From: Marinobacter zhanjiangensis
GTDB taxonomy: Bacteria; Pseudomonadota; Gammaproteobacteria; Pseudomonadales; Oleiphilaceae
Length of the DNA: 64,000 nt
Assembly (NCBI RefSeq): GCF_014651935.1
Contig: NZ_BMXV01000003.1
Coordinates: 186,001 to 250,000, forward strand
Reading direction: 5' to 3'
The notes below the pieces were generated by a model. That model was not told the DNA's origin and ran no database searches. It saw only the letters and a program-made list of their open reading frames with translations. Of the stretch, positions 57,582 through 64,000 are shown in pieces (positions within the stretch are counted from its first letter, which is position 1; each line of letters starts with the position of its first letter). The position numbers and the translations under genes were made by a program.

Positions 57582-58352
57582 GTGGAGCGGCCGGACATAT
57601 TGTTTGATGAATCTTATTGCGACCAGTGCGCCTGTGGCGAAGGTCTGGATTTCCAGTTTTCGTTTGCTTTCCAGCCCATTGTGGACTCGACCGACGAGAG
57701 CGTGTTTGCCTATGAAGCTCTGGTCAGGGGGCTTCAGGGTGAAGGGGCCTGGAGTGTGCTGTCGCAGGTGACCGAGCGCAACCGGTACTCCTTTGATCAG
57801 ATCTGCCGGGTGAAGGCCGTCAAACTGGCGTCGAAACTGGGTATGGATACCATGCTCAGCATCAATTTCATGCCCAACGCGGTCTATAAGGCGGAATACT
57901 GCATTCGAACCACCCTGGCGGCCGCGAAGAACTATAATTTCGACACCCGCAAGCTTATCTTCGAGCTGACTGAGGGCGAAGACCTGTCATCAACCGACCA
58001 CCTGGTATCCATTATCAAGGCCTATCAGGGTATGGGGTTCAGTACCGCTATTGATGATTTTGGTGCCGGGTTTTCCCGCTACAACCTGATGACCGCGAGT
58101 CCGCCGGATTTGCTCAAGCTGGACATGGGGCTGATTCGCGATATCGACCGTGAACCCAACAAGCAGGCGGTGGTGAACGGCATTATCACCATGATGTCCG
58201 AGCTGGGTGGCCGGATCGTGGCCGAGGGCGTGGAAACGGTGGAGGAATACGCCTGGCTGAAGGGACGCGGTATCCGGCTGTTTCAGGGATACCTGTTCGC
58301 CCGGCCCGGGTTCGAGACACTACCCCGACCCTATTTTCCCGATGTCGGATAA
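57582..58352 (+). CDS. EAL-domain cyclic-di-GMP phosphodiesterase
   Basis: Cytosolic stand-alone EAL protein of 256 residues. The catalytic set looks complete: E45-A46-L47 (AYEALVRG), asparagine in SINFMPN, glutamate in FELTEGE, DD in AIDDFGAGFS, lysine in LLKLDM, glutamate in VAEGVET and glutamine in FQGYLF. It should therefore linearise cyclic di-GMP. Three cysteines near the N-terminus (C13, C16, C18) could bind metal or sense redox; this is a guess from spacing. The start is GTG with AGGAG six bases before. A small membrane-protein gene follows after 15 bases. Confidence 0.92.
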   Translation: MERPDILFDESYCDQCACGEGLDFQFSFAFQPIVDSTDESVFAYEALVRGLQGEGAWSVLSQVTERNRYSFDQICRVKAVKLASKLGMDTMLSINFMPNAVYKAEYCIRTTLAAAKNYNFDTRKLIFELTEGEDLSSTDHLVSIIKAYQGMGFSTAIDDFGAGFSRYNLMTASPPDLLKLDMGLIRDIDREPNKQAVVNGIITMMSELGGRIVAEGVETVEEYAWLKGRGIRLFQGYLFARPGFETLPRPYFPDVG

Positions 58353-58367
58353 GCTGGAGGCAAGCCT

Positions 58368-58724
58368 GTGTTCTATCGCCTGGTGACCCTGGTCGGCGGC
58401 GTCCTGTTTGTCGGGGCGCTCTACGGATTGATCTGGCTTTTGTGCCGCTGGTTTCTGCGTCATCATCATGTTGTCGACCAGCTTGACGAGCGGACCACCG
58501 AGCTGGCCACCTGGACATTCAGCGGCGCCTGTCTGGGCCTGGTGTTCGCCGTGTTTGGTGCTTTTGTGCTGGGGCCCTGGGCTTTCTATCGCACTGTTCG
58601 TGCCCACGACGTGGGGGTGTCCGACGGCGCCGCCGTCTGGTGGGGATTGGGAGTGGTCTTGTTGGCGCTGGGTCTGACCGGGGCGGGCTTCGCCGGCTTC
58701 CTGTGGCTGGTCGGCGTGTTTTGA
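58368..58724 (+). CDS. Small three-helix membrane protein, unknown function
   Basis: 118 residues with hydrophobic segments at about 5-28, 48-72 and 88-116. A charged loop HHHVVDQLDERTTE lies after the first, and a YRTVRAHDVGVSDGA loop lies between the other two. I do not recognise the family. The GTG start has GGAGG eight bases before it. Close spacing behind the EAL gene suggests co-transcription. It is convergent with the LysR gene. Confidence 0.65.
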   Translation: MFYRLVTLVGGVLFVGALYGLIWLLCRWFLRHHHVVDQLDERTTELATWTFSGACLGLVFAVFGAFVLGPWAFYRTVRAHDVGVSDGAAVWWGLGVVLLALGLTGAGFAGFLWLVGVF

Positions 58725-58736
58725 GTTTCCCCGGCT

Positions 58737-59663
58737 TCAGTCTGACAGCTGCGGTTGTGCCTGGCGCTCCGCCGTCACGGCATGGAACTGTTCCCGCAGC
58801 CACAACAGCGCGGGTTCCTTCTCGTAGGCACGGTGCCAGTACAGGTGAATGTCCACATCCGGCAGTCCTTCCGGGGGGTTGAGGATGCAGGTGTCCGAAC
58901 GTGCCGCGATTTGCCGGGCATAGCCTTCCGGCATGGTCAGCAGCAGGTCTGATGTCTCCACTACCTGACAGGCTGCGTAGAAGTGCTGGCAGCGCAGGCG
59001 GATCTGACGCTGAAGCCCCAGACGGGACAGCTCGAAATCCTCGATGCCGGGCCCCTCGGTGCGGGAAGACACCAGGATGTGTCGTTCCTGCAGGTAGTTT
59101 TCCATGGTGAGTTTTTTTCCTGCCAGCCGGTGGCCCTTCCTGGCCAGCACCACCAGCCGGTCCTTGCGCAACTGTTCATGGGCCGTCTGGTCACTGATCG
59201 GCAGCAGCACATCCACCGCGAAATCCAGTTTACCGGCAGCCAGCAGGCTCTCCATGTCACGGCGCGCGATACGCTGGCTGTTGATCTCGATCTCCGGGTA
59301 GCTGTTCAGCCGTGTCACCAGTTGTGGCAGGAAGGTGGATTCCAGTACATCGCGCAGGGCGAGGGCGAACGTCTTGCGATTGCTGGCCGGGTCAAAAGCG
59401 TGAAACTGGTTGACCGCGCTGTGAATCTGGTTGAGCCCCGGGCGCATGGATTCCACGAAACGGCGGGCCAGTGGTGTCGGCACCATGCGATTGCCCTGAC
59501 GGGAGAAGAGCGGGTCGTCGAAATGCTCCCGCAGGCGGGCCAGAGAATGGCTGACGGCCGGCTGGGTGAGATGAAGCGCCCGCGCGGCCCGGGTCAGGCT
59601 ACCCTCCCGATAGATGGTGTCGAAGACATGAAGGAGGTTAAGATCGAGTCGGTTCGAGGCCAT
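58737..59663 (-). CDS. LysR-family transcriptional regulator
   Basis: 308 residues with an N-terminal winged HTH (LDLNLLHVFDTIYREGSLTRAARALHLTQPAVSHSLARLREHFDDPLFSRQGNRMVPTPLA, in the form LHVFDTI...SRQG common to the NodD/LeuO-like branch) and a C-terminal co-inducer domain. It is divergent from a histidine-phosphatase gene with 127 bases between. A dyad there (59687-59718) fits a LysR site, so self-control and control of the neighbour are likely. The inducer is unknown. Confidence 0.9.
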   Translation of the reverse strand: MASNRLDLNLLHVFDTIYREGSLTRAARALHLTQPAVSHSLARLREHFDDPLFSRQGNRMVPTPLARRFVESMRPGLNQIHSAVNQFHAFDPASNRKTFALALRDVLESTFLPQLVTRLNSYPEIEINSQRIARRDMESLLAAGKLDFAVDVLLPISDQTAHEQLRKDRLVVLARKGHRLAGKKLTMENYLQERHILVSSRTEGPGIEDFELSRLGLQRQIRLRCQHFYAACQVVETSDLLLTMPEGYARQIAARSDTCILNPPEGLPDVDIHLYWHRAYEKEPALLWLREQFHAVTAERQAQPQLSD

Positions 59664-59686
59664 GGACAGTTCCCCGGGTAATAAGC

Positions 59687-59718
59687 CTGGATTATGGTCA
59701 GAAATCAGAATAATTCAG
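59687..59718. promoter_or_regulatory. Candidate LysR-type operator
   Basis: CTGGATTAT and ATAATTCAG form a dyad with 8 of 9 bases matching and 14 bases between the arms. It lies just upstream of the LysR start, in the divergent region, where LysR proteins usually bind. Confidence 0.45.
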
Positions 59719-59790
59719 TCGTGTAATAGTATACAGGCCGATAGACTGGCTTGTTATGAAAAATTTGGTGCAATCGGAGGACTTTGAGTC

Positions 59791-60480
59791 GTGGCAACTA
59801 TCCACCTGATCCGTCATGGCCAGGCCAGCTTTGGTGATGACAATTACGACCAGCTGTCAGCGATCGGCTGGCAGCAGGCCCGGGTTCTGGGCCAGTGGCT
59901 GGCCGGCAAGGTCCAGCCTGACGTGGTTATTGGTGGCGACATGCAGCGCCACCGGGAAACCGTGGAGGCCATCGCCAGCGGCTACCGGACGGATTTTCCG
60001 GACATGCAGGTTGCCAGCGGCTTCAATGAGTTTGATCATGCCGCCGTGGTACACCGGCTCAAACCGGAATGGGCAGACCGCGAGCGGATGCAGGCGGATC
60101 TGCAGACGGCGGAAAAGCCCGCGAAGTTTTTCCAGCAAACCTTTGTCAAAGCGGTTGATCGATGGGCCAGCGGTGACTACGACAGCGAGTATCCGGAAAC
60201 CTGGCTTCAGTTCAAGACGAGGGTACAGCAGGCCCTGGATGATCTGGTCGACTGGGCCAATGGGGGTGAAGTGTTTGTTTCCACGTCCGGTGGCCCGATT
60301 GCCGTGATTCTGCAGAGCCTGCTGGGCATCAGCGACCAGAAGACCCTCGGCCTCAACGAAGTGATCGCCAACACCAGTGTTACCCGGGTGCTGTATTCCG
60401 GGCGCCGCCGCAGCCTGGCGGTCTTCAACAACTACAGTCACCTGGAGGCGGAAGGCCCTGAGATGGTCACTTTCCGCTGA
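59791..60480 (+). CDS. Histidine-phosphatase-family protein
   Basis: 229 residues of the phosphoglycerate-mutase-like superfamily. The phospho-histidine motif is LIRHGQASF near residue 6. The second arginine and glutamate lie in GGDMQRHRETVEAIA, and the second histidine is probably replaced or shifted: the C-terminal STSGGPIAVIL lacks the usual SHG. This motif fits a sub-branch with SGG instead of SHG, so phosphatase activity is not certain. The start is GTG after GGAGG. The SDR gene follows after 33 bases. Confidence 0.83.
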   Translation: MATIHLIRHGQASFGDDNYDQLSAIGWQQARVLGQWLAGKVQPDVVIGGDMQRHRETVEAIASGYRTDFPDMQVASGFNEFDHAAVVHRLKPEWADRERMQADLQTAEKPAKFFQQTFVKAVDRWASGDYDSEYPETWLQFKTRVQQALDDLVDWANGGEVFVSTSGGPIAVILQSLLGISDQKTLGLNEVIANTSVTRVLYSGRRRSLAVFNNYSHLEAEGPEMVTFR

Positions 60481-60513
60481 GAGGAAACCGGCAACGAATC
60501 AAAGGAGCGCATC

Positions 60514-61287
60514 ATGAGCAAGAAGAACCTGTTTGACCTGCAGGGCCGGGTCGCCCTGATTACCGGCGCCAGCCGTGGTATCGGCGAGAGCGTCGCACGC
60601 CTGCTGGCGGACAATGGCGCCCATGTCATCGTCAGCAGCCGCAAAATCGATGGCTGTGAGGCCGTGGCCAGCAGTATCCGTGACAATGGCGGCAGCGCCG
60701 AGGCTGTAGCCTGCCACATCGGCGAAATGTCTCAGATCGAAGCCATCTGGCAGCATATCCGTGACCGGCACGGCAAGCTGGACATCCTGGTGAACAATGC
60801 CGCCACCAACCCGTACTTCGGCAAGATCGAGGAGACCGATCTCGGCGCGTTCCAGAAGACCGTTGACGTCAATATCCGTGGTTATTTCTTCATGTGTGCC
60901 GAAGCCGCCAAACTGATGAAGGAGAAGGGCAACCAGGGCACAATCGTCAACGTGGCCTCGGTCAATGGTGTGACGCCGGGCATGATGCAGGGCATCTACT
61001 CCATCACCAAGTCCGCCGTTATTGCCATGACCCGTTCCTATGCCCGCGAACTGGGCCCGGACAATATCCGTGTCAACGCGCTGCTGCCGGGTCTGACGGA
61101 CACCAGATTCGCCAGTGCCCTGACGTCCAACGACAGCATTCGTGACCGTGCCCTGGAGCACATCCCCATGCACCGGATGGCGGACCCGGACGAAATGGCC
61201 GGCACCGTGCTGTACCTGGTGTCGGATGCATCCAGCTACACCACCGGTACCTGTGTGAATGTGGACGGTGGTTACCTGACTGTCTGA
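60514..61287 (+). CDS. Short-chain dehydrogenase/reductase
   Basis: 257-residue classical SDR. The cofactor loop is TGASRGIG at residues 17-24, NNAA follows in the middle, and the catalytic serine and YSITKSA (Y-x3-K) are in place. SSRK after the second strand suggests NADPH preference. Downstream NALLPGLTDTRFA and the ending TGTCVNVDGGYLTV are typical. Substrate is unknown; members beside histidine phosphatases in related bacteria are annotated only as SDRs. It has a strong AAGGAG site and a terminator 18 bases after the stop. Confidence 0.92.
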   Translation: MSKKNLFDLQGRVALITGASRGIGESVARLLADNGAHVIVSSRKIDGCEAVASSIRDNGGSAEAVACHIGEMSQIEAIWQHIRDRHGKLDILVNNAATNPYFGKIEETDLGAFQKTVDVNIRGYFFMCAEAAKLMKEKGNQGTIVNVASVNGVTPGMMQGIYSITKSAVIAMTRSYARELGPDNIRVNALLPGLTDTRFASALTSNDSIRDRALEHIPMHRMADPDEMAGTVLYLVSDASSYTTGTCVNVDGGYLTV

Positions 61288-61304
61288 GCAACAGGCATGA
61301 ACGC

Positions 61305-61333
61305 AAAAAACCCCGGCAGGACCGGGGTTTTTT
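61305..61333. terminator. Bidirectional rho-independent terminator
   Basis: AAAAAACCCCGG and CCGGGGTTTTTT form a perfect 12-base stem with a five-base loop. It has T-runs on both strands and lies between the convergent SDR and dacB genes. Confidence 0.92.
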
Positions 61334-61350
61334 GTGGGCGTGCTCCGGGA

Positions 61351-62868
61351 TTACTGGATGTCGGCCTGTGACAGGGCCGTTCCCGTGGGCGGGTTAGCGT
61401 GCAGCGAATACAGTACCTTGTCGAGCACGGACTGGCCTTTCCAGGCGGGAGCGTGGTTGATGATGCCCACCACTGCCCAGGTGGTGTTGTTGTCGTCCCG
61501 GGTAAAGCCGGCCACGGAGCGCACGTCCTGCAGTGACCCGGTCTTGATACGGCCCATGCCTTCCATGTCCAGATCCCGCAGTCGCCGGGCCATGGTGCCA
61601 TCCATTGCTGTCAGCGGCATGGAGGTCATCAGGTCCGAGCGGTACGGGCTCGACCAGGCGTTGGTAAGAATGGACGATAACTGGCGTGCGGTCATGCGGG
61701 CATGGCGGGACAGGCCGCTGCCGTTGTCGATTACCATGCCCTTGGTGTTGATGCCCTTGCCCTCGAGCCAGTCATAGATGGCGCGGATCCCGGAAACCCG
61801 GTCGTCATTGTCGGCCACATGCCGGTTCTCGGCGCCGATGGTAATCAGCAGCTGCCGGGCCATGACGTTGCTGCTCCACTTGTTGATGTCGCGAATCATG
61901 GTGACCAGGTCTGGCGAGGTGGTGCTGGTAACCAGCCGGCTGTCGGCCGGGGTGACGCCCTCGCGCCAGCCGCCGGTGATGGTGCCCCCCAGCTCCTGCC
62001 ACAGTGACTGGATAATCTCGCCGCTGTACTGGCCATGGGGCAGCAGTGACACGTAGGTGGTGGTACGGCAGCCGATGGGTAATTCGCCTTCCACTGTCAG
62101 CGTGACATTGCCCTGGTTGTCGAAAACCGGTTTCCAGTTGAACTGTCGCCGGCTCGGGCAAGGCCCTTCCCTGGTGGCGGTAATACGGTTGTCGATGCTG
62201 ACGGATGCCAGTGACGGTGTCGCCCAGGCCTGGGTGCCGCGCTCGTCCGCGCGCACCTGCAGGTGCAAGAGATTCATGTTCAGCAATACGGGAGATGGTT
62301 CCACCAGGAACGGACGGTGTGGGTTGTTGCCGTTGTCATTGAACCTGGGCAGGCCTTCCGGCAGCGCGAATACCCGACCATCCAGCACGATGTCGCCGTC
62401 AATCCGGCTGACGCCCATGGCCCGGATTTCCCGCATCACCACCCACAGGCGCTCGATGGTCAGCTTGGGGTCACCCCCGAAGTGAACATAGAGGTTGCCC
62501 TTCAGGGTGTCGCCCTGGAAGTCGCCGTCGGTGTAGAAGTGGGTGGTCCACCGGTAGTTTGGCCCGAGAATTTCCAGGGCCGCATAGGTGGTGAGCAGTT
62601 TCATGATGGAGCCGGGGCTCATGATGGTATCGGCGTTGATGAACTGCTCGATGCCCGGGCCGTCGAGGGGTATGGCAGCCACGCTGAGACCATTGGTGTC
62701 GTCGAAGGAGTCCTGGGCAAAGCCCCGGACCTGGGTCCCCCATACGCGCGGCTCGCCCTGGATGCCTTCAGCCGCGGTGGTGAGCGGCATTGCGAGAAGC
62801 GCGGTGGCAATTACTCCGGCGCTCAGGGAGCGGGCAAGGCTGGTTGTGAACGATCGAGTTTGCCGCAT
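61351..62868 (-). CDS. dacB: D-alanyl-D-alanine carboxypeptidase/endopeptidase (PBP4)
   Basis: Periplasmic class C penicillin-binding protein that trims peptidoglycan stems and cuts cross-links. Signal peptide residues are 1-33 (SAGVIATALLAMPLTTAA). The active-site motifs are all present: SxxK as S87-I-M-K90, SxN in KWSSNVMAR and KTG in IKTGSL. The large insert typical of DacB lies between SxxK and SxN. 505 residues is normal (E. coli 477). It stands alone, with 334 non-coding bases upstream. Confidence 0.95.
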   Translation of the reverse strand: MRQTRSFTTSLARSLSAGVIATALLAMPLTTAAEGIQGEPRVWGTQVRGFAQDSFDDTNGLSVAAIPLDGPGIEQFINADTIMSPGSIMKLLTTYAALEILGPNYRWTTHFYTDGDFQGDTLKGNLYVHFGGDPKLTIERLWVVMREIRAMGVSRIDGDIVLDGRVFALPEGLPRFNDNGNNPHRPFLVEPSPVLLNMNLLHLQVRADERGTQAWATPSLASVSIDNRITATREGPCPSRRQFNWKPVFDNQGNVTLTVEGELPIGCRTTTYVSLLPHGQYSGEIIQSLWQELGGTITGGWREGVTPADSRLVTSTTSPDLVTMIRDINKWSSNVMARQLLITIGAENRHVADNDDRVSGIRAIYDWLEGKGINTKGMVIDNGSGLSRHARMTARQLSSILTNAWSSPYRSDLMTSMPLTAMDGTMARRLRDLDMEGMGRIKTGSLQDVRSVAGFTRDDNNTTWAVVGIINHAPAWKGQSVLDKVLYSLHANPPTGTALSQADIQ

Positions 62869-63202
62869 TCCACAAGGTTCCGTTCTGTTGGTGTTGGAGC
62901 TTCGCCAGCGTATTGTTCTTGGGCGCCCTGGGCCGATTCCGGGAAGTGTGCGCGGCTCCTGACAGAGCCGTGTGTTTCGCGGAACAGGAAGTAAATGAAC
63001 AATAGCTCATTTTCTGCGTCGCGACTATGTTCTGAGCCTATACATAACGTTAAAAAATGACAGCAGAGTGGCGGAATTAAAGAAATTTTGTGACAGCTGG
63101 TAACGGAATGTGTGGGCGGGGGCTGCTCCGGTGTACGGGGATTGCTAGAATATTGCGGTGGTAGTTTTACCATGTATTCGAAAAATCAAGAGGTTGGGGT
63201 GG
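62869..63202. other. 334-base region between dacB and the GFA gene
   Basis: Contains the divergent promoters. A CGGCTC/GAGCCG hairpin lies at 62953-62970. Around 63030-63085 it is AT-rich, with TATACATAAC on the plus strand. A TAGAAT (63146-63151) might be the -10 of the GFA gene. Nothing coding is supported. Confidence 0.45.
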
Positions 63203-63616
63203 ATGCTGACAGGGCACTGTTTGTGTGGCGAGATAACATTTGAATACGATGGCCCGCTGGGACCCGTGGACCTTTGCCATTGCCGTCAGTGTCGCCGGGC
63301 ACACGGCAGTGCATTTTCCGCAAGCGCGCCGGTGCAGAAGGTGCATTTCCGCTTTACCGGCGGCGAGCATCGCGTTACCGAATACGAGTCACGCCCCGGC
63401 AAATATCGGGCATTTTGCAGCGTCTGCGGCAGTCAGCTGTACAGCCGGCTGGATGCCATTCCCGGCGTGCTGAGATTGAGGGTGGGGGTGATCAACGAAC
63501 CCCTGGGCAAGGGGCCCGCCGCCCATGTGTTCACGGGCTCCAAGTCGGACTGGTTCACCATTACTGATGACCTGCCCCGGTTCGAGAAGACCGAAAGGAC
63601 CAACGACCCTCACTGA
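63203..63616 (+). CDS. GFA-family zinc protein
   Basis: 137-residue protein of the glutathione-dependent formaldehyde-activating (GFA/CENP-V) family, a small zinc beta-tent fold. Zinc ligands are seen in GHCLCGEITF, LCHCRQCRRAHGSAF and FCSVCGSQLY. The ATG at 63203 (MLTGHCLCGE) gives the family start; the frame runs 15 codons further back. The family name reflects one member, and activity of most members, this one included, is unknown. It is convergent with the sugar dehydrogenase gene. Confidence 0.9.
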   Translation: MLTGHCLCGEITFEYDGPLGPVDLCHCRQCRRAHGSAFSASAPVQKVHFRFTGGEHRVTEYESRPGKYRAFCSVCGSQLYSRLDAIPGVLRLRVGVINEPLGKGPAAHVFTGSKSDWFTITDDLPRFEKTERTNDPH

Positions 63617-63633
63617 TGCGGGCCGCTGCTGCG

Positions 63634-64000
63634 TCACTTTGCAGGCATGACACGCAGCACCTTGCCGTCAGAATCATCGGTCAGCAACCACAGGTGACCG
63701 TCAGGCCCCATGCTGACCGCCCGGATGCGCTCGCCCAGGTCGGTCAGCAGGTCTTCCTCGCCGGTAATCTCACGCCCATCCAGTTCCAGGCGAACCAGTT
63801 TCTGCATCTTGAGGGCACCCACGAACAGATCCCCCTGCCACTGTGGAAAATCATCTCCGGTGTAAAACGCCATGCCCGAAGGGGCAATGGACGGATCCCA
63901 GTAGTGCAGCGGCTGGGCCATGCCTTCCTTGTGGGTCTGGTCGGTGATGGGGGTGCCGTTGTAGTTGATGCCGTAGGTGATCACCGGCCAGCCATAATTG
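63634..64000 (-). CDS. PQQ-dependent sugar dehydrogenase-like protein, 3' end only
   Basis: C-terminal 122 or so residues of a beta-propeller of the glucose/sorbosone dehydrogenase family; the rest lies right of the window. Landmarks are NYGWPVITYGINYNG at the window edge, PLHYWDPSIAPSGMAFYTGDDFPQWQGDLFVGALKMQKLVRLEL and RIRAVSMGPDGHLWLLTDDSDGKVLRV, closely matching the YliI/Asd family. Such proteins are periplasmic and use PQQ, but a signal peptide cannot be checked here. Confidence 0.88.
   Translation of the reverse strand, partial: NYGWPVITYGINYNGTPITDQTHKEGMAQPLHYWDPSIAPSGMAFYTGDDFPQWQGDLFVGALKMQKLVRLELDGREITGEEDLLTDLGERIRAVSMGPDGHLWLLTDDSDGKVLRVMPAK

Overview
The window reads as a chromosomal segment of a GC-rich marine gammaproteobacterium. 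Protein sequences, gene order and the intergenic repeats point to Marinobacter or a close relative; this is an inference, with no ribosomal RNA gene in view. About 70 genes are present, nearly all housekeeping. The order gatC-gatA-gatB / mreBCD-maf-rng-yhdP-nit / yjgA-ptsO-rapZ-ptsN-hpf-rpoN-lptB-lptA-lptC-kdsC-kdsD / mlaFEDCB-ibaG-murA-hisG-hisD-hisC closely follows the order known in Pseudomonas.

Layout. 1-5240: end of dsbC, then hom-thrC (threonine synthesis) and recJ. 5240-10600: minus-strand run miaB-phoH-ybeY-corC-lnt with 4-11 base overlaps (tRNA thiomethylation, rRNA maturation, lipoprotein acylation). 10770-13090: trmH, a small RelE/ParE-type toxin-antitoxin pair and ndpA/yejK. 13200-15800: cysD-cysN for sulfate activation, CysN carrying a decayed APS-kinase-like tail. 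15980-20330: a PilZ protein, a 650-base gene-free stretch with a multi-hairpin element, and gatCAB. 20500-29990: cell-shape and envelope genes mreBCD, maf, rng, yhdP and a nitrilase. 30190-38050: nitrogen-PTS/RpoN and LPS export/Kdo genes on the minus strand. 38280-47190: Mla lipid transport, ibaG, murA, hisGDC and a Nif3 protein. 47350-51220: zapG/yhcB, zapE, a Bax-like glucosaminidase, a YfaZ-type porin. 51015-56083: minus-strand run coaE, a predicted outer-membrane barrel, trmO, a hybrid sensor kinase and yacG. 56200-64000: a more variable end with a tartrate/D-malate-type dehydrogenase, an EAL phosphodiesterase, a LysR regulator, a histidine phosphatase, an SDR, PBP4 (dacB), a GFA protein and the end of a PQQ-type sugar dehydrogenase.

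The genes cooperate in a few blocks: Lpt, Kds and Mla build and maintain the outer membrane; MreBCD, MurA, PBP4 and ZapE/ZapG serve wall growth and division; PtsO, PtsN and RapZ sit beside RpoN; and Hom, ThrC, HisGDC and CysDN serve amino-acid synthesis.

The least explained material is between genes: at least five elaborate inverted-repeat elements. Two of them (16795-17082, 43728-43888) share one architecture, with outer arms that differ in sequence but each pair with their own partner. Other points of interest are an apparent ATT start codon for mreC behind a strong mreB-mreC hairpin, a hairpin that covers the ribosome site of the Bax-like gene, the decayed CysC-like tail on CysN, and the absence of tldD and pmbA from their usual place. 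I saw no tRNA, rRNA, CRISPR array, insertion sequence or prophage.
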